Source: Acanthornis magna
Taxonomy: Eukaryota; Chordata; Aves; Passeriformes; Acanthizidae
Assembly: GCA_036785705.1 (NCBI GenBank)
Contig: JAWUZG010000159.1
Span: 1,488,001 to 1,552,000 of the forward strand
Direction of reading: 5' to 3'
Length of the DNA: 64,000 bases
Positions 1 through 7,335 of this stretch are shown here, piece after piece. The stretch's first letter is position 1, and every line of letters begins with the position of its first letter. The notes under the pieces are model-generated. The model searched no databases and was not told the origin of the DNA. It was given only the letters and a program-made list of their open reading frames with translations. The position numbers and the translations under genes are program-made.

Positions 1-80
1 TCCTCTGCAGGGCCAGGAGTTGGACTAAATGATCCTTGCATGTTCCTTCCAACTCAGGAGATGCTATGACCACGATTCTG
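1..80 (+). mobile_element. CR1 LINE 3' tail fragment
   Basis: The stretch reads like the extreme 3' end of an avian CR1 retrotransposon in sense orientation: a GGAGTTGGACTAAATGATCC segment, a CCTTCCAACTC segment, then a degraded ATTCTGT-type terminal octamer. It is truncated by the window edge. No coding part of the element is visible. Confidence 0.8.
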
Positions 81-924
81 TTTTGGGATGCCACCCTGCC
101 CGGGCCGGGGGTGGGGCTGGTGGCACCCTGAGCAAGGGCGGCGATGCTCGTGGAGTTGCACAACACCGAACGGAGCTGCCGCAGCCTCCAGCTCCGCGCT
201 CCGGCCGCCGTTAACCATTAAACCAGAGCAGGGGCGGCCGCGGAGCCTCCCCCGGGCCCCACGGGCTCTTCCAGGCTAACGGGGCTGCGGGGCCAGGCCC
301 CCCAGGGACGGGCAGGATGGGGATAAAGGCTGCCTCCGGCTGCGCTCCTCCTCCCGTGCTCCCCGGGCAGGTTTGGGGCCGCTGGTGTCCCGGTTCCCGG
401 GGGACACTGCCCTTCATCCGGCTGGTCCCCGGTTCCTGTGGCGTGCAGGGGGACCCCGCGGGCGGCCGTGCCTTGGTGACACCGGGAGCTTGGCCGGGTT
501 CGCGGGGGCTTTCCCGGTTTGCTGCTTTCTTGCGCTCTTAGGAAAGCACCTGGGCATGGCGCAGGGTGGAAGCGGCACCTCCAGCCCCCCCTCCACCGCA
601 GCAGGGAACAAGGGGTGGCCAAGAACCCCAGGAGCCAAGCTGGAAACATCGGCTCCCCAGGCAGGGGATCCCCGGGATGTCGATCCCGCAACCGCATAGC
701 CCCCGAGCCACGGGAATCAGCCGTGTCAGCCAGCCCAGGGCTGCTGGGGGACAGCCGGGGGGGGACAGGCGGGGGCCACCATCCGGGGCAGCCGCACGGA
801 CTCTGTCCCGGCCTTCAGGCTGCGGCTTGGTCAATCCAGCAGCAGCAGGAGCTGGTGGCCCCTCGCCGCCGCCCGGCGCTCTCGGCCCCGCGGGTTTCGG
901 GGCAGGTGAGGAGCAGAAGGAGGG

Positions 925-1215
925 TGAGCGCCAGCCCGGGCTCCCCAAGCACCCCATGCACCCCAGAACCCCTAAATGCCATTCACGACATGCACCCCAC
1001 GTACCCCCTGCACTACAGGTACCTCCTGCACTCCACATACCCAGGGCACCCCAATGCACCCCAGAATCCCATGCACCCTACACACTCCAGGCATTCCTTG
1101 TACCCAGGGCATTCCATGCATCCCACATGCACTCCATGGAGCCCATGCACTCCCTGTGCCCCCCACGCACCGCAGTACCCCAAGCACCTCCCGCACCCCT
1201 CTCACCCCGTGTACC
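925..1215. repeat. Decayed C-rich minisatellite (CCATGCACCCC core)
   Basis: Imperfect reiterations of CCATGCACCCC / CCCATGCACTCC / CCCTGCAC words run through this stretch. Translation gives His-, Pro- and Thr-rich low-complexity peptides in several frames on both strands, which marks the frames as repeat artefacts. Copies are too diverged for a fixed period to be given. Confidence 0.65.
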
Positions 1216-1369
1216 CTGCACCCAGCGCTGCCATTCTGGGTGGGTTTTGGCAGCGATCCCTCATGGTGGGCAGGACTGACTGAAGCCGTGTGGAATTAGG
1301 GACTTTTCCCGCCGGGAACAGCTCTCATACCCCAAAAACCCAGACCACACCCCCTTCCAAGCAGGAGGT

Positions 1370-1790
1370 CACTATAACTTTTGGGGGAGCCCTAGAGCTG
1401 ATGGGGGAGCTCTACCGGCAGGTTAGAGGGGATTTAAAACTTCGGAGAGAACTTTGGGGGGACCCTCTTAAGTTTTGGGGGGTACAACTTTGTGAGGAGC
1501 TCTGCAACGCTTGAAGAACCCCTGTAATTTATCGGCAGTCCTATAATCTGGAGGGGGACATCACTTTTGTAGGAATCCCCCAAATTTTAACGCTGCAAGC
1601 TTCACCCCGGTAAGTCCGCAGGAGCCGTCGGGAGTTTTGCGGGATGCTCCGTGGTGGCGGGATCCCCGTGTTTTTTGGGGGAGCGCCCAGAACCCCGCAC
1701 CGTGACAACAAAATCGGAACTTTCGGGGGTCCTCTGCAACTTTTGGGGAGCCCCGCGAGTTTGGCGGGAAAAGGGCGGGTGACTTCACGG
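1370..1790. repeat. Degenerate G-rich tandem repeat (AACTTTTGGGGG core)
   Basis: The core AACTTTTGGGGG recurs with variants near 1376, 1449, 1470, 1716 and 1738, each followed by CCTCT/GCAAC-like words. The repeated G5-G6 runs could form G-quadruplexes on the plus strand. No coding potential is seen. Confidence 0.55.
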
Positions 1791-1869
1791 GTGCCCCAGG
1801 GGTGCCGGGGGGGGCTCAGTGGTGAGGGGGGTGACACGGGCGGCTGGTTGGAGGTGGGGTGAGGTTTTG

Positions 1870-2300
1870 GGGGGGGTGTTTTTTTTTGGGGGGGGGTCCC
1901 GCGGGCAGCGCGCGCGGCGGGAGGGCGGGGCGCGCGAAGATGGCCGCTGCCGGCGGGGGCGTGGCGCGGCCGGGGGGGCGTGGCGGCCCCGCGAGGGCGG
2001 GGGCGTGGCCGCCGCGGGCGAAGTGGCAGCGCGCCGCGGCCAATCGGAGGCGCGGAAAGCGGCGGCCGCGTTCCAGCCCGCGCGCTCCGGCCAATGGCGC
2101 GGCGCTCGGGGGGCGTGGCCCTGCCGGCGCCGACACCGGGGCCGCGCGCGGCGGAGCGCGCTCCCCCCGCCGGGCCGCGGCCGCTCCGCGCATGGACCCC
2201 CCGCGCCCGCCCGCGGTCCTAATGCCCGCCCGCCGCCGCCGCCGCCCGCCGCCCCCGCCCGCGCCGCCCGCCGCCCGCGCCGCCGCCGCCAAGGTACCGG
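1870..2300 (+). promoter_or_regulatory. CpG-island promoter of SLC2A4RG
   Basis: Extremely CpG-rich DNA ahead of the first coding exon. Visible elements: an AAGATGGCCGC word of YY1 type at 1937-1947, at least four GGGCGTGG/GGGGCGTGG Sp/KLF-type boxes (about 1957, 1978, 2001, 2113), and two CCAAT boxes on the plus strand at 2040-2044 and 2091-2095. There is no TATA box. This fits a dispersed-start housekeeping promoter. The transcription start itself cannot be read from sequence. Confidence 0.75.
2192..2293 (+). CDS. SLC2A4RG: SLC2A4RG coding exon 1
   Basis: Starts at the ATG in CCGCGCATGG (a G at +4 gives fair context) and ends AAG|GTACCG in phase 0. It encodes 34 Arg/Pro/Ala-rich residues with no domain. 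The frame is open upstream to about 1859, so the start is not fixed by a stop codon. Confidence 0.7.
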
Positions 2301-5300
2301 GGGCGGCGGCGGAGACCGGGGTGGGATCCGGGGGAGGCGGCGGGGGGGCGGTGACAGCTGACAGCGGCCCGCCCGAAACTTTCCGCGCCGGTAAAATGGC
2401 GCCGCGATGGGATAAACTTTGGGGGGCGGGAGGGGGGGCGTGTGGCGGCGGGGCGCGGGGAGCGGTGGTGGGTCACATCACCCGCGCCCCCGGGGGGATC
2501 CTCTCTCCTGGATCGCAGCCCGTTGGGATCTTCCAGGGATCTCCCGCCGCGGGGATCCGCCCAGCCCCGCCCCGGCGAGATCAGCTACGATCCGCTCGGA
2601 GCGGGATCCGCTTGGAGCGGGATCGACTCGGGGCTGGATCACGTGCGATCTCCCCGGAGTGGGATCCACTTGGTGCCGGCGCTCAGGCTGTGGGTGCCGG
2701 GGTCTGGGATCGGCCTGCCAGGGACAAGTGTGCTCCCAGCTCTGGGGATACCCGCTGGATCCCGGGTGATCCGCTCAGCGCGGGATAAACTTGGGATGTG
2801 GATTCACGAGGTGTGGATCTCTACCGGGGTGTGGGATGTGGGTGCTGCCACCTTAGAGCTGCGTTGCCAGGAGGGTGTCAGGTCGTCTCCTGGCTCCGTG
2901 GAGATCCCTGCTGGATCCCTGCTGATGCTCAGCCCGTGGGTGGTGGTGCTGGGAGCAGCTTCGCAGGGGGATCTGCAGAGTGCTGGGGAACTCCTGGCTG
3001 GATCCTATTGCCACTGGTGGGATCCACTTGGGATCTGCTCCAGAGGGACCCCTTGAGGGGCTGGCAGGATCCCACCACAGCCCTGCCTGGAGGCGCTGAT
3101 CCAGCTCCCCGGACCCACCTCCCCATCCCACCGAGGTCAGGGGGATCCCCGTGGGATCCACTGCGGGGGGATCCCTGCTGCCCGCCGCCGTCTCTCCCGC
3201 AGGCTCCGTTGGGACCCGAGGGCTGGCTGGGGGAGCCACCGTCGCGCCAGGACCCGGCCAGCCAGGAGGCCATGCTGCGGGTGCTGGACGCGGGGCTGGA
3301 GCGCTGCCTGGCACTGCACTCGGCCGTGCAGTGCATCCCCGTGCCCCGGCACAGGTAGGGACACCGGCACGGCCACCACCCTCCCGCCGGCACTGGCCTC
3401 GCTGCTGGAGCCGGGATTTTGTCTGCTGGCTGCAGGAGGACTTTGGCCGCTGTTGGCCATGCCGGGATCCCCGGCAGTGAGTGGCTGTCCTGCTGTGGCA
3501 GCTCCAGGGACTCTCAGCTGGGAGCATCACCATGTTATCCGTTTGCAAAATGCTTTTGGGTGCTCTTGACCTCTTGCTTTTTTTTCTTAATCTAAATTTT
3601 TTATAGTTATTTTTCCACCTCAAGGAACTGTTTGGCCCCAGCCGAGCCATCCCTGCATCCCTGGAAGGATTGCAAGTGCCAGTACCCTCCGATGCAGTGC
3701 TGCCCACAAGCACGGAGGATTCCCCCCAGTGTGGCACAGGCAGTGGCATTCTGGCTGCCTGCCTACACCTCTGCCTGCGCTGCTGCCTGTGCCGTGCCCA
3801 GGGGGATTCTAGACGGCTGCTGGGATGATCCCTGCAGGGGTCAGCAGCATCTCAGGGTGCTGCAGGGTGTGGGACACCCGTGGGTGCCTTTCCACCTGGT
3901 GATGCCCTCAGCACAGTGTGGCCACTGATACTCTGTGCCACCCATGTACCTCCACACAAACCACCCCGGGGTGGGTGCAGACCACCGTGGGTGGGAGGTC
4001 CTGGCACCTTAGCAGGGGAAGGAGAGTGATAGAGGGTCCCAGGGGACCTGTCCATCCTGACACAGCCCCTTCTGCTCTCACTGGCAGGAAGCTCTCGGGC
4101 AAGGCAGGCATCGATGAGGTGATGGCAGCTGCGGTGCTCACCAGCCTCTCCGCCAGCCCGCTGGTGCTCGGCCATCCGCCGGCCTCTCATGCCCCAGGTA
4201 AGCATGTCCCTGTTCCCCCCCCCATCCCTGGACACATGTCCCAAGGCAGGACCTGACATTCCTCTTCTTCTTCCTCACCAGAGCCTGGTGGTGAGGTCTG
4301 GAAGGAAGTTCCTGCCATGTCCTCCAGCTGCAGCAGCAGCAGCAACACCAGCGGGGACTGGAGCTGGGACCCCTCCAGTGACCGATCCACCCCCTCCACC
4401 CCCTCACCCCCCCTCTCCAGCCACGTCCCCAGCACCTTCCTGCCTGGCCCACTGCCAGATGAGGGCCCTGATGAGCCCGATGGCACCCACTTTGTCTTTG
4501 GAGAGCCCACCCCACGGAAGAGGAAGGTGGGATAAAGCTGGGGATGGTGATGGGGGAGAAGTTGGGCTTGGGGAATACTGAGGATGGGGATGAAGAGGAG
4601 GATGAAGTTGGGGGTGGGGATGAGGCTGGTGATGGGGATGAGGTTGGGAATGGAGATAGTGATGATAGGGATGAGGATGAGGAGGATGACATTTGGGGTG
4701 GGAATGAAAAGGAAGGTGAGGTTGGAGGTAGGGATGACAGTGGGATGAGTTTGGGGATGTGGATGATGATGGGAATGAGGTTGGGGATAACAGGGAAGTT
4801 GGGGCTGGGATGACAGGGGGATGGAGATGGGGTTGGGGGTGATGATGGGGATGGGGCTGCCAGCCTGACGCCTCTTTCCTGCAGAACTCCACCAAGGTGA
4901 TGTTCAAGTGCTTGTGGAAGAGCTGCGGCAAAGTCCTCAGCAGCTCCTCAGGGATGCAGAAGCACATCCGGACTGTGCACCTTGGGTAAGCACGTGGGGT
5001 CCCCCTGGACACCCCCAGACCCCCTGGCACCCCCTGCAGGGTCCTGCCATGCCGGGGGAGAGTGTCCCAGCTAGCCTGTGCTCTCCCTGCAGCCGCAAAG
5101 CCGACCTGGAGCAGAGCGATGGCGAGGAGGATTTCTACTACACGGAGCTGGACGTGGACGTGGACGCGCTGACGGATGGGCTCTCCAGCCTCACTCCGGT
5201 CTCTCCCACCTCCTCCGTGCCTCCCGCCTTTCCCGGCCCCGAGGCTCCTCCGCTGCCGGCGCTGACAATCCCTGACCTGGCGCTGGCCTCCCCCTGCAGC

Positions 5301-5768
5301 CCCCCAGCCCCCGCCGGCCGCTGCCACGTCCACACCGACCACGCGTACCAGGTGAGGGGGACAGGGACGGAGGGGGACAGGGACGGAGGGGGACAGGGAT
5401 GGAGGTGGGGCTGCTGCCCTCCCTCATCACCGTGACGCTCTGGCCACTCTGTGTCTGACCGGGGCCGTGTCCTCTCTCTCCAGGGCTGCCGGACACCCCC
5501 GCGGCCACCAGTGTCCCCCACTGCCCCCACCCCACCACCACCCAAGCCACCGGCCGTGCCCAGGTGAGCCACCGCCGTCGTGCCCCACCCCGTCCCCTCT
5601 CACCCGCGCGTGTCCCCTCGGTGTGACTCGTCCCCTCTGTGTCCCCTCTGTCGCAGGCGGCCGCGGGGGGAGGCCAAGAAGTGCCGCAAGGTGTACGGCA
5701 TGGAGCACCGGGAGATGTGGTGCACGGCGTGCCGCTGGAAGAAGGCCTGCCAGCGCTTCCTCGACTGA
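2192..5768 (+). CDS. SLC2A4RG: SLC2A4RG: SLC2A4 regulator, zinc-finger DNA-binding protein (8 coding exons)
   Basis: Joined exons: 2192-2293, 3203-3354, 4088-4197, 4282-4526, 4885-4985, 5093-5351, 5484-5563, 5657-5768. All introns are GT-AG and phases match, giving 386 residues, close to the human length as I remember it. Residues about 49-70 ([15 protein letters not shown]...) and the [20 protein letters not shown] block after residue 85 are family hallmarks shared with ZNF395 and ZNF704. A basic PRKRK at 199-203 is a likely nuclear signal. A single C2H2 finger uses Cys212, Cys217, His230 and His235. The C-terminus (350-386) is a C-clamp-like basic module with Cys359, 372, 375 and 381. The family binds GC-rich promoter elements (GLUT4 enhancer, Huntington gene). 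I chose SLC2A4RG over its two paralogues because ZBTB46 lies next to it. An in-frame ATG at 1940 could add 84 residues. Confidence 0.87.
2300..3190. repeat. GATC-rich degenerate minisatellite in SLC2A4RG intron 1
   Basis: From about 2490 the intron consists largely of variants of GGGATCCGCTTGGAGC, with GGATC or GATCC recurring roughly every 15-40 bp. The best preserved block is 2590-2670. Copies decay towards the 3' end, where GGGATCCACTTGGGATC words remain near 3030 and GGGATCC near 3140-3175. Nothing coding is seen in the intron. Confidence 0.7.
3203..3354 (+). CDS. SLC2A4RG: SLC2A4RG coding exon 2
   Basis: Acceptor CTCTCCCGCAG at 3202, donor CACAG|GTAGGG at 3354. It carries the conserved helix [20 protein letters not shown], which is Leu-rich and may act as a nuclear-export or interaction segment (inference). 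It enters in phase 0 and leaves in phase 2. Confidence 0.88.
3355..4087. other. SLC2A4RG intron 2, nothing recognised
   Basis: A 733-bp intron with a T-rich stretch at about 3578-3612. No repeat family, exon-like frame or RNA gene could be identified. Confidence 0.6.
4088..4197 (+). CDS. SLC2A4RG: SLC2A4RG coding exon 3
   Basis: Acceptor CACTGGCAG, donor CCCCAG|GTAAGC. It encodes the [20 protein letters not shown] block that is the most conserved stretch of the ZNF395/ZNF704/SLC2A4RG family outside the finger. It enters in phase 2 and leaves in phase 1. Confidence 0.92.
4282..4526 (+). CDS. SLC2A4RG: SLC2A4RG coding exon 4
   Basis: Acceptor CCTCACCAG, donor AGGAAG|GTGGGA. It encodes a Ser/Thr/Pro-rich linker that ends in the acidic-aromatic segment [16 protein letters not shown], whose PRKRK tail is a probable nuclear localisation signal. 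It enters in phase 1 and leaves in phase 0. Confidence 0.9.
4540..4865. repeat. GGGGATGAGG-type minisatellite in SLC2A4RG intron 4
   Basis: The intron is filled by loosely repeated purine-rich words such as GGGGATGAGGTTGGG and GATGGGGATGA. They give acidic Asp/Glu/Gly low-complexity frames on the plus strand and Ser/His/Pro frames on the minus strand. These frames are artefacts of the repeat, not genes. Confidence 0.75.
4885..4985 (+). CDS. SLC2A4RG: SLC2A4RG coding exon 5 (C2H2 finger)
   Basis: Acceptor TTTCCTGCAG, donor CTTGG|GTAAGC. The exon is essentially one zinc finger: [20 protein letters not shown], then HIRTVH, with spacing C-x4-C-x12-H-x4-H. The x4 spacing between the two cysteines is typical of this family rather than of tandem KRAB-type fingers. 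It enters in phase 0 and leaves in phase 2. Confidence 0.95.
5093..5351 (+). CDS. SLC2A4RG: SLC2A4RG coding exon 6
   Basis: Acceptor CTCCCTGCAG, donor TACCAG|GTGAGG. It starts with [20 protein letters not shown], an acidic-aromatic stretch conserved in the family directly after the finger, then becomes Pro/Ser/Ala-rich, and ends HTDHAYQ. It enters in phase 2 and leaves in phase 0. Confidence 0.93.
5356..5403. repeat. Three-copy 16-bp tandem repeat
   Basis: GGGGGACAGGGACGGA occurs three times head to tail just downstream of the exon 6 donor. The third copy carries one C-to-T change (GGGGGACAGGGATGGA). Confidence 0.9.
5484..5563 (+). CDS. SLC2A4RG: SLC2A4RG coding exon 7
   Basis: Acceptor CTCTCTCCAG, donor CCCAG|GTGAGC. 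It encodes a short Pro-rich linker ([20 protein letters not shown]) of low conservation. Splice sites and phases (in 0, out 2) fit both neighbours. Confidence 0.82.
5657..5768 (+). CDS. SLC2A4RG: SLC2A4RG coding exon 8 (C-clamp-like terminus)
   Basis: Acceptor CTCTGTCGCAG, stop TGA at 5766-5768. It encodes the family's C-terminal DNA-binding module, [20 protein letters not shown] followed by [10 protein letters not shown]. Four Cys with spacing C-x12-C-x2-C-x5-C, set in a basic context, match a C-clamp. Confidence 0.95.
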
Positions 5769-6378
5769 CGGAGCCCTGCCGCTCCCTCCTTCTTGCACAT
5801 TTTGCACTCGAGGTGCCTTCGCGCCCCCCCGGCCGCCCCCCCCGGACTCAGGGAACGGCCCCCCGAAAGCTTTATGCACACACACAGCCCCCCCCGCCAC
5901 GGAGCTTGTCCCCCCTGCCTTTTTCCTTTGAAAATAAGCTAAACCCAAGCCCGCTCCTTGCCGGCGGGGGCTGGCGGGGGGCGTCCGGCTGCTCCCGGCC
6001 CCCTCCCCACTCCGGTTTGGGGACCCCCAGGCGGCTCAGATAAGCTGTGCCTGCGGCCGGCGGGGGCTCGGAAAGGGGGTGTCTGTTCCTGCCCCCCGCC
6101 TGCTCCGGGGGGCAGCCCCAGTGCCCAGGGCAGAGGTGGGCGCCTGCCCCCCCTCGCCCCCCCCAGGGGGGTTTTTACTCTTTGTAATGTCATTTCTCTC
6201 TCTCGTTTTGGGGAGCCCCTGCCGGGGCGATGCCCCGGGAAGTGCCTGCAGGAATGCGCCCATTTGCACTAAGCCAAACTGCACAAAGAGGGGTCTTTTC
6301 GTTTTCCTTTACTTTTTTTTTTTTCTCTCCTTCGTGTGGTTTTTATTTTTTAAATAAAATATATGAAAATTCGTATTT
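5769..6378 (+). other. SLC2A4RG: SLC2A4RG 3'UTR and poly(A) signal
   Basis: GC-rich untranslated sequence after the stop, becoming T-rich from about 6300. A canonical AATAAA lies at 6353-6358, so cleavage is expected near 6370-6385. A second AATAAA-type word near 6815 could serve a longer form. Confidence 0.75.
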
Positions 6379-7257
6379 TTACCTACTCCCTCCCACAGCA
6401 CGAGAGCGCGCAGGCCGCGGCGCTGCGGCAGCAGGATGCCTCCAGCCCTGGGCGTGTTTTAAGGGGTTTAATTCACTCTAAACCCCCTTTTTACCCAAAA
6501 AAACCCTTTTTCCCCTCTAAACCCACTCTCCCCTCTCGTCCTGTCATTCTCTAGCCCAGGCAGCAGCTCAGGACTGGGTTTGGCTAGGCCACGCCACCCT
6601 GCTCCTCTCCTCATGCAGGGAGGGGACAGGAGGGGGTGGTGGCCCTGCCACCCTCCTGCCCTGTGGGAAGGTTCCCTTTGCATCAGGGACCCCCCATTGC
6701 AGGGTCCCCCCTCGCAGGGGTCGGACACTGCTTTGTCCCCATGGGTCGGGCTGGTGCTGTGCCCCCCCTTGTCCCCTCCGGGGATGTGATGTGTCAAATC
6801 CAAAAGAAAAAAAAAATAAATATTTGGATTTTTTTAATGATTCCTGTTCTTCAGTCTCTGTTAAGACAGGCGGGGTGGGGACCCTGGGCCCCTTGGCACA
6901 TCCAGACCCTCTGTTGTCACCCTCCTCCTGCATCCCACATCCCCCAGAGATGGCATCGCCCTCTGCATCCTCCTGGGAGTTACTTTAATTTCAGGTAAAG
7001 CCCAAAAAATAAGGAAATTGCTACCAACACGCAGCAGGGAGGGAGGGAAAAGCCACGGGGGCCTGTCTGGGATGGGGAGGGGAAGGGGGAGGGAGCAGCA
7101 CCCCCAGCCTGAGGGTGAGCAGGGCTCCCTGCTGGGGTGAAGGGAGTTTTGGGGAGTGGGGACCCCCATCTCAGGGGGGTGCAGGACCCTGCAGCATCAC
7201 AGGGCTGCAGCTGGGGCCCCTATTTCACTTCATCCTTCCACACAAGGCAAGAAGGAA

Positions 7258-7309
<52 letters not shown>

Positions 7310-7335
7310 TTTTTTAAAAAAGAAAAACCAGACAA
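6379..7335. other. Convergent intergenic gap between SLC2A4RG and ZBTB46
   Basis: Under 1 kb separates the predicted 3' ends of the two genes. It contains C/T-rich stretches and an (AAT)n array. No ORF with a domain, RNA gene or transposable element was recognised. Confidence 0.6.
7258..7307. repeat. (AAT)n microsatellite, about 16 copies
   Basis: Uninterrupted AAT triplets followed by T7 and A-rich sequence. It lies just beyond the predicted ZBTB46 cleavage site. Confidence 0.97.

Larger units (their letters stand above)
81..1869. other. GC-rich upstream flank of SLC2A4RG, no gene recognised
   Basis: Open frames here are long only because the DNA is GC-rich or repetitive. None shows a domain or consistent splice sites. 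The stretch holds two decayed tandem-repeat zones (about 925-1215 and 1370-1790, listed separately). In human the genes upstream of SLC2A4RG are LIME1 and ZGPAT. I see no exon that I can assign to either. Confidence 0.5.

Noticed and set aside
519..1283. 254-codon plus-strand frame and overlapping frames
   Set aside because: The second half translates the CCATGCACCCC repeat. There is no domain, and the overlapping frames are equally long.
4404..5342. 312-codon minus-strand frame opposite SLC2A4RG
   Set aside because: It is antisense to real exons and to the GGGGATGAGG repeat. The His/Pro/Ser stretches come from that repeat.
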